In this document: positions 1 through 11,500 of the stretch, piece by piece
Position numbering within the stretch: the stretch's first letter is position 1
Layout: each line of letters opens with the position of its first letter
Source: Conchocele bisecta
Lineage: Eukaryota; Mollusca; Bivalvia; Lucinida; Thyasiridae
DNA: 64,000 nucleotides
Reading direction: 5' to 3'
Assembly (NCBI GenBank): GCA_029237695.1
Contig: CM055275.1
Span: 10,180,899-10,244,898 of the forward strand
Program-made: the position numbers and the translations under genes
The notes under the pieces: generated by a model
The model's database searches: none
What the model was told of the DNA's origin: nothing
What the model saw: only the letters and a program-made list of their open reading frames with translations

Positions 1-521
1 CCTTGTCCTTATCCATATTATCTTTCAGTAGATGCATGCGCATTCCTCTATTCTCCTATAACTTCATCATATCAATGTGCACGTTTGTGATCCAGCCCCC
101 ACAGCGATGGGATACTTGCCGTTGGCGTCGTTCTTGTCATTAGATTTGTAATATGAACTAATGGCATATAAATATTATTTGAAAAACCCATTTTTGTCAA
201 ACAGCCGTACAGTTGCATGTACATGTAGATGTACAAAGTACATGTATTCGTATGCGATATTTACATGTGCATTGGATCCGAACTGTAATATAAAACACTG
301 CAATGGCATTCGCGTGACAATTACCTACTTTTCGCAAACTATGGGTCAAGTTCAATGGTTTCATATCTAACAGTACAGACACTATGCAGCACAATAGCCT
401 GAGCTAGTGATCAGAAACGAATGACATTCAATTAGCATGACCTTGCCATTTGTTGTCCGTCGCAATATCGCTGAAACACTTGGCCATTTATTTACGTTGA
501 AACTTTGTAAGAATTTCTCCA

Positions 522-726
522 TTAACCCTTTCAACACCACAGGCCTGTATAGTGGTATTGGCAAAAGGTGTAGATCCAGATGATCCGTCTCATCAGGATC
601 TGTTCGTTTTGCACGTGAAAACAAAAACACCCCCTTTTCATAAATGGTCTAGTCTGAAAATAAGTTTGTGACAATTGGATTGGTTGCACACATATTAAAA
701 TCCATTCCAGTTACTTAGTGGTGAAA
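522..726 (+). mobile_element. Decayed family D MITE (piggyBac-like ends)
   Basis: The copy begins with TTAACCCTTTCAACACCAC and shares its interior ('ctcatcaggatctg', 'tccattccagttacttag') with better copies near 18.2, 19.1, 29.6, 29.9 and 54.4 kb. The distal TTAA end has decayed. It sits inside another dispersed repeat: 394-520 matches sequence at 2330-2650. Confidence 0.7.
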
Positions 727-999
727 TACAAACATAATCTCTAGTTTTGCCTGGTAATTTCATGGTGCATGTATTATATAATAAGTATGTTGTTATATAA
801 ACTTTCCAGCATTAACCATTACATTGCTGAATTAATTTTTGTTGTCTGCTGTTTTTTTCTCATTTTCATTTTGCACACCAAAAACATTTTTTGGCTTCAT
901 TTGGGAATCATTTTCAATGTAAACTAGATTTGTCAGTAAGCGAGGCTTACAGAATACCCCTCGCGTGGGCCCAGGTGCCCCTAAATGTGTAGATTTGTA

Positions 1000-1320
1000 G
1001 TCTGTGATCTTGACCATGGGCTTAGAGGGGACGGCACGGTCATGGATTTATCATAGCATGATTTATCCGATGAAGGACATAGAAGTTATAACATATTTCT
1101 CTGATGTTAAGTTTTGGGAAGAGACTAAGTATGTGACCTTGACCTTGGGATCAGCCGGGGTTGGACGGTCATGGATTTTTCACAGCATGGTAGTAGAGCC
1201 TTAGAGGAATGCATTATTATAACATATTTCTGTGATGTTAAGTTCAGTGACGGACGGACAGATGGACGGACAACCTGACTCCAATCCCCCTCACAAACAA
1301 CTTGTTGCGGAGGTATAATG
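1000..1320 (+). repeat. Dispersed intronic repeat with internal duplication
   Basis: Two diverged copies of about 120 bp can be seen, with landmarks 'cggtcatggatttatca' and 'cggtcatggatttttca', each followed by 'acatatttctctgatgtt'-like sequence. The block ends in 'acaacttgttgcggaggt'. I associate this type of repeat with mollusc genomes. It has no coding potential. Confidence 0.5.
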
Positions 1321-1717
1321 ATTATAAAGTGCTGACAAATCATGTCTTTACTGATAAGGAAAACAATATATAAAACAGCAGCAGACGACAATTTTCGTTT
1401 CGTGCATTTAAAGGATTAAAGCAAGGCAAATACATGACTTTTTACTTTTGTTCCTGCATATATTATTATAATACTGAAATACTTGAAACAACATTATGTC
1501 AGATAGCCAGAAATGGAAAACACAAAAGCCCTGCCACCTCTCTCCTAGAGTATGCAGATATACTGGCAACATGAGAACACAGAATTGAGAAGAATGGCTT
1601 GCTTTGTACAGCCACTATCCAGATGGCTTTGCAGATAGTCATTACTGGTTGCATGTCCAGTCTGTTTCACACTAATTAACTACCAAGATATGTATTGAGT
1701 ATTTCCAGCCACGACCT

Positions 1718-1797
1718 TTAAATTGAAAATTTCTTCCTCAAAATATACTTTGCTAGATAAGTATACTTTGCAATGTGAAAATGGTGAAACAGGCTAC
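1718..1797 (+). mobile_element. Family B MITE, right half only
   Basis: The sequence 'agtatactttgcaat' preceded by 'tatactttgctagataag' is the right terminal arm of family B, complete at 4961-5236 and 41217-41508. The remnant lies about 40 bp upstream of the acceptor of the first Ig exon, so the left part has been lost by deletion. Confidence 0.75.
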
Positions 1798-1839
1798 TGA
1801 TATTATGTCGACTTCAGAGACTGTGTCTTGTAATTTCAG

Positions 1840-2118
1840 AAGTGACCTTGACACCCGTAGACTACGTGGGCGTTATCGGACAGGAGCTGGAGATAACGTG
1901 TACAGTCGCTGGCATCACTGACCTCACACATATATCGTTATATTTGATACGCGCGAATGATGCGAGTATCAGAGAATTTGTTACGACTACTGATGTCGCT
2001 GCCACATCGGGTGAAGTGGTGCACACGTTCACCGTCGGATGTACGGATAAGGGCCAGCTTGTATGTGAGCCGAATATTGAAGCAAGCACAAGAACAGTTA
2101 CTTCCCTGGGTGTCATAC
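1840..2118 (+). CDS. Exon: Ig-like domain 1 (phase 1-1)
   Basis: The acceptor is 'tcttgtaatttcag' and the donor is 'c|gtaagtat', both good. The 279-nt symmetric phase 1-1 exon is typical of single Ig domains. Residues run from EVTLTPVDYVG through a B-strand Cys (LEITCTVAG) and 'THISLYLIR' to an F-strand Cys (GQLVCEP). The position where Ig domains carry Trp is aliphatic here. An extra Cys sits in VGCTDKG. Without the Trp it could be called a degenerate V- or I-type fold. Confidence 0.82.
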
Positions 2119-4946
2119 GTAAGTATACAGTCCGGATATGTTCCTGGCTCCACAAACGAACAATTGTCTATCGTTTACACGTGGTTCTGACACCATTTTC
2201 GTTGTTAAGCCCATATGTGATAGCAAGAAGGGCATATTGTGTTGCTCCGTACGTCCGTACAACCATCCGTGTACATTTACGTCTAAAAGTCGAAAAACAT
2301 GTTAAGAGTTTCTCCATCATGCAATATCTTCAATAATGCTTAAAGGATTGCTTTAATATTTGGAAAGTTTATTCACCTGAACATGTGTGATGCTCTCGTA
2401 CCACGAACGACATGACCTTGACATTTGTGACCTTCGAAATGGTGATGATAGACTTAGCTATTTTCTTACGTCGAAAAGTTTGTAAGAATTTCTCCAATAT
2501 TTGGACAGTTCATTCATCTGAACATTTGTGACGCACCCGCACATACCATTGACATGACCTTGAGCTTTGTGACTTTCGAAATGGTGTGCAATCATTTAGC
2601 CATTTTGTTATGTCGAACAGTTTGTAAGGGTTTCTTCATCATGTATATTTAATATTAGGAATTCTCATTAATCTTAATATGTGTTACGCCATCGCACAAC
2701 CAATGACATGACCGTGAGCTTCGTGACCTTTATGCTGAAACAAATTCCTGCGCCAAACATTTGCTTACGTCAAACAACACTTTCTCAAATGACTTTGAAA
2801 CATGTGTAAGTTTAAAGTTTTCTTGATTTACACACTACTTCTAGTTTTTAGAGTCCAGTATTTTACAACCATATTGTCTAGTTCTAATTAGAAAAAAAAT
2901 AAATATTTTCTTTGGATTAAGCTTGTCAAGTTTAAACCAAAGAAAACCTCAGTGTCTAGTAATTAAAAACAACGAAACGATGTCAAAACGATGCGTTGAC
3001 AAAAACTGAATGGCGTTGAAATAGTCGAAAGCCGGGTATTTATACAAAAAACAAATGATAATCGTAAACGATAAACTGTATTGGCTAAATTGATTATATG
3101 TACATTGACAGGTTCCCCAGAAACTCCTACGCCGCCGCGCTTACCTCTAACTATATTCACCAACCAGCCCACTGGAAGTCAGTTGAACACAAATGAAAAA
3201 CCCGTGATATGCAGAGCCGAATTGGGTTCCATAGACGAATACCAGTTATCGATAGAGTCGAATATTAACGGGGATTGGGCGTCAGTTTCCATGGGTGGGA
3301 CACAGTCAGTTCATGACGACACGTCTACCGGTTGTAGTAGAGTACAAACACTCACGATATACTCCATGGTGTTTGGACAGGACTATAACAACACGGAGCT
3401 GAGGTGTGTTGTTATTGACGCTGACGGGGCATACACGACACCGATGTATACATCGCCGAGCTCCGTTGTACACCTTGTTGGTAGGTTCATCTTTAGGGTA
3501 GAGTTTTCACTAATATATGTTTGTCAAAAATATGACCCGTATGACTTTGTCCCGCGATCTACGTATGTTGGCATCCGGTGTGGATTTGCAACTTCGTGGA
3601 TACACAGACGCGCTTGATTTTTACGCTTTTAATATTTGTCATCTGCCTTCCTATGGATCTCAACATGGTTACCCATTAATGTATTCGACCAACCTAGCGC
3701 AAATCATTCTATGTAAATTCCTGGTCAGAATGGAATGAACGCTGCCGTCTGAAATGCCCGTACTGCTAGCTATCTCTAGACGAACGGCTGTGTTGTTCTA
3801 CAACAGCTGTAAATGTGTTGTAAATGCGGCAATGTTTGCTGTATTGTTGGAATTATTTGGTCTTCTAGAACAGTCAGTGTCTTTGCATGATACTTTACCT
3901 ACGTTATTAGGGTTTACAGTTATATAGAGGATATTCCATCGTACATTTTGAAAAGCGGGAAATAATACACGAGTGTGCGTCGGCTTTCGCGTAAGCAACG
4001 AGTGAGCGTAGCGAACGAGTTGCTTGTACGGACGTCGACGGTCACGAGTATATTATTTCCGCTATTCAAGCATGTACGACGGAATATCCTATTTATTACA
4101 CTTCCACAGCGGATATATATGCACATTTAATCTATTTTTGAGATAATAATCAATGCATTGTGATGTGCACATGAATAGTTATACAATGACGTGTTTTCCC
4201 GCATTTTGACGTTACGTTGTGTGAAGTCAAATGTGACGTCATGTAAACTGTTTGAAATCCAAATTACGCAGAAGTTTCTATGAACCATATATATTTGAAT
4301 GCATATTTGGAATGTGTTCAATCACATTAACATTCTAGATTAATGGAGACCCTTTCCAAAGTGTCCAATCACTTTATTTTGACTGTAATAACAATTAAAC
4401 ATATTGCATGGTACATGTAGCTCGTGGTTTTCCAAGAAAACAGACGCGCAATTACGGGTGTTTTTTCACGGCGTATTATTTGTAAGGAGTTGATTACGGG
4501 TTTTCTCTCAGACCGAAACCCGTGCAAATAATTATGTAATAGTGTAATAAATATGTATTATTAACATTAGCGCTATTGACTGCAAGTTTTACATTGCTAC
4601 GTGTAAGTTTCTTCACTTTGGTCTCTTTTTTTTTGGTATACTTTTTTTTTTATTTTTGACATGCATACACATCATGCACATAATACCGTATATAATATGA
4701 TTTATTTCTGCACAATGCACAAATATTCATTTTCTATACGGTCGTATGTTTATGCATAACGTTTCCATTTCAGATAACACTTGTGCCAGCGACACGATTA
4801 CGTACAGTCAACATCCATATGTATGTACAGCATATTTCTTGTGTGTTCATGGCACTCTGCATACCTACGAATGTGATGCCTTCTGTCCGGTATTCGCCGA
4901 CGGCGGTGTAATTTGCAGTGGCAGCTGTGCGGAGTGTGGGCCCTGA
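1840..4946 (+). CDS. Ig-Ig-chitin-binding (VCBP-like) secreted protein, 3' exons, partial
   Basis: Three exons (1840-2118, 3112-3480, 4774-4946) can be joined with matching phase-1 introns, giving about 93, 123 and 57 codons and ending at TGA 4944-4946. The order is Ig-like domain 1, Ig-like domain 2, then a Cys-rich chitin-binding type-2 domain at the C-terminus. The junction codons are CGT (Arg) and GAT (Asp). The architecture is that of variable-region chitin-binding proteins of amphioxus and Ciona, which are secreted gut immune molecules. Mollusc FREP-type proteins also pair Ig domains with a C-terminal binding module, but a different one. A role in binding chitin or microbial surfaces is inferred from domains only. 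The signal-peptide exon is missing and probably lies to the left. The exons are richer in GC than the introns. I am confident of the gene model but less so of the family name. Confidence 0.8.
2145..2775 (+). repeat. Degenerate tandem repeat, about 140-180 bp units
   Basis: Landmarks recur: 'gaccttcgaaatggtg' (near 2427) and 'gactttcgaaatggtg' (near 2569), 'gtttgtaagaatttctcc' and 'gtttgtaagggtttctt', and 'tgaacatttgtgacgc'. The same sequence occurs once at 394-520. It fills most of intron 1 of the Ig gene. Confidence 0.6.
3112..3480 (+). CDS. Exon: Ig-like domain 2 with N-terminal linker (phase 1-1)
   Basis: The acceptor AG is at 3110-3111 and the donor 'gttg|gtaggt' starts at 3481. The exon opens with a Pro/Thr-rich linker (SPETPTPPRLPLTIF) and continues into an Ig-like domain. 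Its Cys pair is 'KPVICRAEL' and 'TELRCVVIDADGAYTT', with the E-F turn 'LTIYSMVFGQDYNN'. A potential N-glycosylation site NNT precedes the second Cys. An additional Cys (STGCSRV) lies between them. The domain is divergent and would need a profile search to class. Confidence 0.8.
3929..4095. repeat. Imperfect inverted repeat in intron 2
   Basis: Arms 'aggatattccatcgtaca' and 'tgtacgacggaatatcct' enclose about 130 bp that include a second inverted pair ('gaaataatacacgagtg' and 'cacgagtatattatttc'). It is probably a MITE in the intron before the chitin-binding exon. Confidence 0.6.
4774..4946 (+). CDS. Terminal exon: chitin-binding type-2 (CBM14) domain
   Basis: The acceptor is 'gtttccatttcag'. 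The exon codes for 57 residues ending in SCAECGP-stop. Cysteine spacing is C-x13-C-x5-C-x9-C-x13-C-x6-C, the pattern of peritrophin-A/CBM14 domains. Two further cysteines (DAFC and SGSC) give eight in total, so a fourth disulfide is possible. The aromatic residues YSQHPYVC and TAYFLC fit the usual chitin-contact positions. The domain is complete and C-terminal. Confidence 0.85.
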
Positions 4947-4960
4947 TCGTATTGACTCTT

Positions 4961-5236
4961 CATTCACCAACATTGCAAATTATACTTATCTAGCAAAGTA
5001 TACTTTGAGGGAGAACTTTTCAATTTTAGGATAAATTTATTAATTTTTATTATCACAGCCATTTTGGCTGTGATAATGTAATAAATTCAGTATAATAATT
5101 CTGCATACTTTAGTTGTAATCATCAAATATATGCAGTCGTTATGAAATAATGCATTTCGGGAAAAATAAATGATTACTCCTCAAAGTATACTTTGCTAGA
5201 TAAGTATACTTTGCAATTTTGATGAAACCGGCTACA
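4961..5236. mobile_element. Family B MITE, full length
   Basis: The inverted termini contain 'gcaaagtatactttgagg' and 'agtatactttgctagata', with a perfect central hairpin (cacagccattttggctgtg near 5055-5073). It lies 15 bp after the stop codon of the chitin-binding exon, so it probably forms part of that gene's 3' UTR. Other copies are at 40551-40792, 41217-41508 and 44688-44985. Confidence 0.85.
5080..5170 (+). promoter_or_regulatory. Candidate poly(A) signals AATAAA supplied by MITE B
   Basis: AATAAA occurs at 5080-5085 and 5165-5170, both inside the MITE that follows the stop codon. I see no AATAAA between the stop codon and the MITE. If the last exon is polyadenylated here, the element provides the signal. 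Confidence 0.4.
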
Positions 5237-5470
5237 GGGGCCCGTTTCACTAAACTTCGTACGACTACAATGTTCGTGACTGCAAATTTAGGATCGCCTG
5301 GAAATTTCAATATATTGATTTACATTTATCGAGCATAGGCAGCCTATGCTCAATAAATGCAAATCCAATAATTGTTTACAAGAAAACATTGTTAATGTGA
5401 AATTTCCAGACTATCATAGTTTTTCACTTACGAACATTTTAGTCGTACGAAGTTTAGTGAAATAGGCCCA
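5236..5470. mobile_element. Family A MITE
   Basis: The long inverted-repeat element has termini 'ggggcccgtttcactaaa' and 'tttagtgaaataggccc'. Subterminal inverted blocks 'acgactacaatgttcgt' and 'acgaacattttagtcgt' follow, with a centre 'agcataggcagcctatgct'. The right end of family B touches the left end of this copy. Family A is the commonest element in the window. Confidence 0.85.
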
Positions 5471-6221
5471 AGGAATCTTGACATTTCATGAACAATATTG
5501 ACAGAAAGTTTTGATATTTTCTGCAAATGACGTCGGCAGTCTATGAAATACTCCTAGCAAATGCGGAATCGTGCCTGAATATTTCGTTAACTTTCAAAGT
5601 CATTTCCAGGAAATATCGTAACGTTTGTAAATGGTTTCCATGAGATCCAGGCCGGCGCGCACCTCTCTCGCCCAGTGACACTTGTGGTGCGTCGGCGGGC
5701 AAAATCACACGGCCTGTCTCATGTTCATGTACATGTATATACACCTGGGGCCCGTTTCACTAAACTTCGTAAGAATAAAATGTTCGTAAGTGCAAATTTA
5801 GGATCGCCTGGAAATTTCAATTTATGGACTTACATTTATCGAGCATAGGCTGCATATGCAGCCTATGCTCAACAAATGCAAATACAATAAGTGTTTACAG
5901 GAAAAAATAGTTAATGTTAAATATACAGATTATCATAATTTTGCACTTACGAACATTTTAGTCGTACGAAGTTTAGTGAAGCGGTCACCAGGATGCTTTG
6001 ATACTTACATCTACCGTCTGTCGCTCTATGTTTTAATTACATGTACTATGCACAGGCGCGGATCCAGGCGGGGCGTGTACGGTGCACGACCCCTCTAATA
6101 TTGTCTCTAAAAGGTTTAGATTTTAGCCAATTATTTACGTGGAAAGTTCTGATTTTCTTAATTCTCACCCAACATATATGCTGTTACCACCCAGTATTTT
6201 TTAATTTTTTTTGCTTATATT

Positions 6222-6488
6222 TAACGGCGGCACTGACTCTAGGACCTTGCATGCCGTCTCCCAAGAATGGGAGAAAGAACGGAGGTAGAGATTTTTTTGA
6301 GAGAAGCCGGTAATTCGTATTTACAGAGCAACTACAAATTATCGGTACCCATTCACAGCTGGGTGAACTGGAGCAGTGTGGATAAAGTGTCTTGCTCAGG
6401 GACACAACGCAGCGCCTCCGGTGAGGCTCGAACCCACGACCTTTAGATCAGCAGTCTGACGCTCTAACCACCAGGCCACTGCGCTCCA
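6222..6488 (-). mobile_element. tRNA-derived SINE
   Basis: On the minus strand the element opens with a tRNA-like head: an A box near 'gtggttagagcgtcagac' and a B box 'gggttcgagcctc'. A body with 'ccctgagcaagacacttt' follows. It ends in a tail (+ strand 'cggcactgactctaggac') shared with the SINEs at 56.9 and 57.3 kb. It interrupts the first array unit only, so it inserted after that unit formed. Confidence 0.8.
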
Positions 6489-8060
6489 AACCACCCAGTA
6501 GAACAGTCTCGTTGTCTGAGTGGTAACCGCGTACACATTTGATTAGAAATGAGAACAAAATTGCAGAAAAGAAAACTGTAATTTGGGAAAGTTTATTCTA
6601 CCGTATGTCTCGTTTAGATTTGAGAATCAACGCTCTCTAGACCTAAATTCTGGATCCGCTGCTCATGTTTATTTCTGTTTGCTACATTGTGATATTTACA
6701 TACATTTAGTTGTGATATTGGTGACCGGGACGTTGATGTATATTGACATGTTATAATTTACACGTTTGTATATCAAATTTTGTACGACTAAAATGTTCGT
6801 AAGTGCAAATTTAGGATCGTCTGGAAATTTCAATTTATGGATTTACATTTATTGAGCAGAGCTGCATATGCTCAATAAATGCAAATCCAATAAGTGATTA
6901 CAGGAAAACATTGTTAATGTTAAATTTACAGGCTATCATAATTTTGCACTTACGAACATATTAGTCGTACGAAGTTTAGTGAAACGGTCACCAGGACGCT
7001 TCCATAGTTACATCTACCGTCTGTCCTTCTATGTTTTAATTACATGTACTATGCGCTCGCGCTGATCCCGGCGGGGCGTGTCCAGTGCACGACCCTCTAA
7101 TATTGTCTCTAAGAGGCTTAGATTTTAGCCAATTATTTACGTGGAAAGGTCTGATTTTCTTAATTCTCACCCAACATATATGCTGTTACCACCCAGTAGA
7201 ACCGGTTTGTCTGAGTGGTAACAGCGTATACAGTTGATTAGAAATAGAACAAAATGCAGAAAAGAAAACAAAACTGTAATTTGGGAAAGTTTATTATCCC
7301 GTATGTCTCATTTACATTTGAGAATCAGCGCTCTCTAAACTTAAATCCTGGATCCGCTACTCATGTTTATTGCTGTTTGCTACATTGTGATATTTACACA
7401 GTTGTGATATTAGTGACCGGGACACTGATGTATATTGACATGTTATAATTTGCTTGTTTGTATATAAAATTTTGTACGACTAAAATGTTCGTAAGTGCAA
7501 ATTTAGGATCGTCTTGAAATTTCAATTTATGGATATACATTTATTGATCATATGCAGCATATGCTCAATAAATGCAAATCCAATAAGTGATTACAGGAAA
7601 ACAATGTTAATGTTAAATTGACAGACTATCATAATTTTGCACTTACGAACATATTAGTCGTACGAAGTTTAGTAAAACGGTCACCAGGACGCTTCCATAG
7701 TTACATCTACCGTCTGTCGTTCTATGTTTTAATTACATGTACTATGCGCACACGCGGATCCAGGCGGGGCGTGTCCGGTGCACGACCCCTCTAATATTGT
7801 CTCTGAGAGGCTTAGATTTTAGTCAATTCTTTACTTGAAAAGGTCTGATTTTCTTAATTCTCATCCAACATATATGCTGTTACCACCCAGTAGAACCGTC
7901 TCGTCTGAGTGGTAACAGCATATACATTTGATGAGAAATGAGAACAAAATTTCAGAAAAGAAAACTGTAATTTGGGAAAGTTTATTCTCCCGTATGTCTC
8001 ATTTACATTTGAGAATCAGCGCCCTCTAGACCTAAATCCTGGATCCGCTACTTAGAGGTT

Positions 8061-8590
8061 AATACGTTCCTTGTTTGATATCGGCCTAGGTATCGGCCCG
8101 AGGTAACTTGGTATCAGCCTGAGACCGAAAGTCGAAGGCTGATACCAAGTTACCGAGGGACGATACCTAGGCCGATATCAAACAAGACACGTATGAACGT
8201 ATTTATTACTTAGATTGCTTAGATATCAATTTCAATATCAATCATGCGGCAGTTGCGATAATCCTATATTAAAATCTATACCGTTATCCATGATTGAATG
8301 ATGAAATACAGAGCCTACAAATTTAAATTTACGCAGCCGATAAAGTAAACATACGCAATGCGCATGCCCAAAGGAACTGGTTTAATACGCGCGCGAGACA
8401 TGGTATTGGACTGGAAACTGCGGTAACCGTATCAGACTGGTAATGATGGTATCAGACTAGAAATGGCAGTATCAGACTAGAAGTTTCAGTATCAGACTGG
8501 AAAACACGCCGTATCAGCCTGTACTGTGTATGTTATTGTGTAGCCAATTTCTAGGCAAGAATTGATATCTAAGTAATAATCATGTGTATT
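8061..8590. repeat. Long-unit insert: palindrome plus short tandem repeat
   Basis: The insert carries long arms 'ttgatatcggcctaggta' and 'tacctaggccgatatcaa' with further pairing ('aacttggtatcagcct'). After a spacer come four imperfect repeats of 'gtatcagactagaaatg' type (8400-8520). The same insert recurs at about 12083-12615, and its left part at 13302-13376, so it belongs to the higher-order unit. Confidence 0.75.
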
Positions 8591-11500
8591 GCTGTTTGCT
8601 ACTTTGTGATATTTACATACATGTAGTTGTGATATTGGTGACCGGGACGCTGATGTATATTGACATGTTATAATTTGCACGTTTGTATATAAAATTTTGT
8701 ACGACATAAATGTTCGTAAGTGCAAATTCAGGATCGTCTGGAAATTTCAATTTATGGATTTACATTTATTGATCATAGCTGCACATTCAGCCTATGCTCA
8801 ATAAATGCAAATCCAATAAGTGTTTACAGTAAAACATTGTTAATGTTAAATTTACAGACTATCATAATTTTGCACTTACGAACATTTTAGTCGTACGAAG
8901 TTTAGTGAAACGGTCACCAGGACGCTTCCATAGTTACATCTACCGTCTGTCCTTCTATGTTTTAATTACATGTATTATGCGCACGCGCGGATCCAGGCGG
9001 GGCGTGTACGGTGCACGACCCCTCTAATATTGTCTCTAAAAGGTTTAGATTTTAGCGAATTATTTACGTGGAAAGTTCTGATTTTCTTAATTCTCACCCA
9101 ACATATATGCTGTTACCACCCAGTAGAACAGTCTCGTTGTCTGAGTGGTAACCGCGTACACATTTGATTAGAAATGAGAACAAAATTTCAGAAAAGAAAA
9201 CTGTAATTTGGGAAAGTTTATTCTCCCGTATGTCTCGTTTAGATTTGAGATTCAGCGCTCTCTAGACCTAAATTCTGGATCCGCTGCTCATGTTTATTTC
9301 TGTTTGCTACATTGTGATATTTACATACATTTAGTTGTGATATTGGTGACCGGGACGTTGATGTATATTGACATGTTATAATTTACTCGTTTGTATATCA
9401 AATTTTGTACGACTAAAATGTTCGTAAGTGCAAATTTAGGATCGTCTGGAAATTTCAATTTATGGATTTACATTTATTGAGCATAGCTGCATATGCTCAA
9501 TAAATGCAAATCCAATAAGTGATTACAGGAAAACATTGTTAATGTTAAATTTACAGACTATCATAATTTTGCACTTACGAACATATTAGTCGTACGAAGT
9601 TTAGTGAAACGGTCACCAGGACGCTTCCATAGTTACATCTACCGTCTGTCCTTCTATGTTTTAATTACATGTAGATGATGTACTATGCACTCGCGCTGAT
9701 CCCGGCGGGGCGTGTCCAGTGCACGACCCCTCTAATATTGTCTCTAAGAGGCTTAGGTTTTAGCCAATTATTTACGTGGAAAGGTCTGATTTTCTTAATT
9801 CTCACCCAACATATATGCTGTTACCACCCAGTAGAACCGGTTCGTCTGAGTGGTAACAGCGTATACAGTTGATTAGAAATGAGAACAAAATGCAGAAAAG
9901 AAAACTGTAATTTGGGAAAGTTTATTATCCCGTATGTCTCATTTACATTTGAGAATCAGCGCTCTCTAGACTTAAATCCTGGATCCGCTACTCATGTTTA
10001 TTGCTGTTTGCAACATTGTGATATTTACACAGTTGTGATATTAGTGACCGGGACACTGATGTATATTGACATGTTATAATTTGCTTGTTTGTATATAAAA
10101 TTTTGTACGACTAAAATGTTCGTAAGTGCAAATTTAGGATCGTCTTGAAATTTCAATTTATGGATATACATTTATTGATCATATGCAGCATATGCTCAAT
10201 AAATGCAAATCCAATAAGTGATTACAGGAAAACAATGTTAATGTTAAATTTACAGACTATCATAATTTTGCACTTACGAACATATTAGTCGTACGAAGTT
10301 TAGTAAAACGGTCACCAGGACGCTTCCATAGTTACATCTACCGTCTGTCCTTCTATGTTTTAATTACATGTACTATGCGCACGCGCGGATCCAGACCGGG
10401 CGTGTCCGGTGCACGACCCCTCTAATATTGTCTCTAAAAGGCTTAGATTTTAGTCAATTCTTTACGTGAAAAGGTCTGATTTTCTTAATTCTCACCCAAC
10501 ATATATGCTGTTACCACCCAGTAGAACAGTCTCGTTGTCTGAGTGGTAACCGCGTACACATTTGATTAGAAATGAGAACAAAATTTCAGAAAAGAAAACT
10601 GTAATTTGGGAAAGTTTATTCTCCCGTATGTCTGGTTTAGATTTGAGAATCAGCGCTCTCTAGACCTAAATTCTGGATCCGCTGCTCATGTTTATTTCTG
10701 TTTGCTACATTGTGATATTTACATACATTTAGTTGTGATATTGGTGACCGGGACGTTGATGTATATTGACATGTTATAATTTACACGTTTGTATATCAAA
10801 TTTTGTACGACTAAAATGTTCGTAAGTGCAAATTTAGGATCGTCTGGAAATTTCAATTTATGGATTTACATTTATTGAGCATAGCTGCATATGCTCAATA
10901 AATGCAAATCCAATAAGTGATTACAGGAAAACATTGTTAATGTTAAATTTACAGACTATCATAATTTTGCACTTACGAACATTTCAGTCGTACGAAGTTT
11001 AGTGAAACGGTCACCAGGACGCTTCCATAGTTACATCTACCGTTTGTCCTTCTATGTTTTAATTACATGTACTATGCACACACGCTGATCCCGGCGGGGC
11101 GTGTCCAGTGCACGGCCCCTCTAATATAGTCTCTAAGAGGCTTAGGTTTTAGCCAATTATTTACGTGGAAAGGTCTGATTTTCTTAATTCTCACCCAACA
11201 TATATGCTGTTACCACCCAGTAGAACCGGTTCGTCTGAGTGGTAACAGCGTATACAGTTGATTAGAAATGAGAACAAAATGCAGAAAAGAAAACAAAACT
11301 GTAATTTGGGAAAGTTTATTATCCCGTATGTCTCATTTACATTTGAGAATCAGCGCTCTCTAGACTTAAATCCTGGATCCGCTACTCATGTTTATTGCTG
11401 TTTGCTACATTGTGATATTTACACAGTTGTGATATTAGTGACCGGGACACTGATGTATATTGACATGTTATAATTTGCTTGTTTATATATAAAATGTTGT

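Larger units (their letters stand above)
1..1839. other. Stretch upstream of first Ig exon, no exon identified
   Basis: This is either an intron or the 5' flank of the Ig/chitin-binding gene. The exon at 1840 begins in phase 1, so at least one upstream exon must exist, probably coding for a signal peptide. I could not find a convincing one here. The stretch holds a decayed family D element (522-726), a dispersed repeat (about 1000-1320) and a half copy of family B (1718-1797). The small ORFs in it look like noise. Confidence 0.5.

Noticed and set aside
107..150. Possible signal-peptide exon starting ATGGGATACTTGCC
   Set aside because: It is followed by a stop within about 14 codons and has no donor in the phase needed for the exon at 1840.
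6041..11473. Recurrent 60-70 codon ORFs repeated through the array
   Set aside because: They lie in the MITE-built tandem unit and follow its period, with no coding signature.
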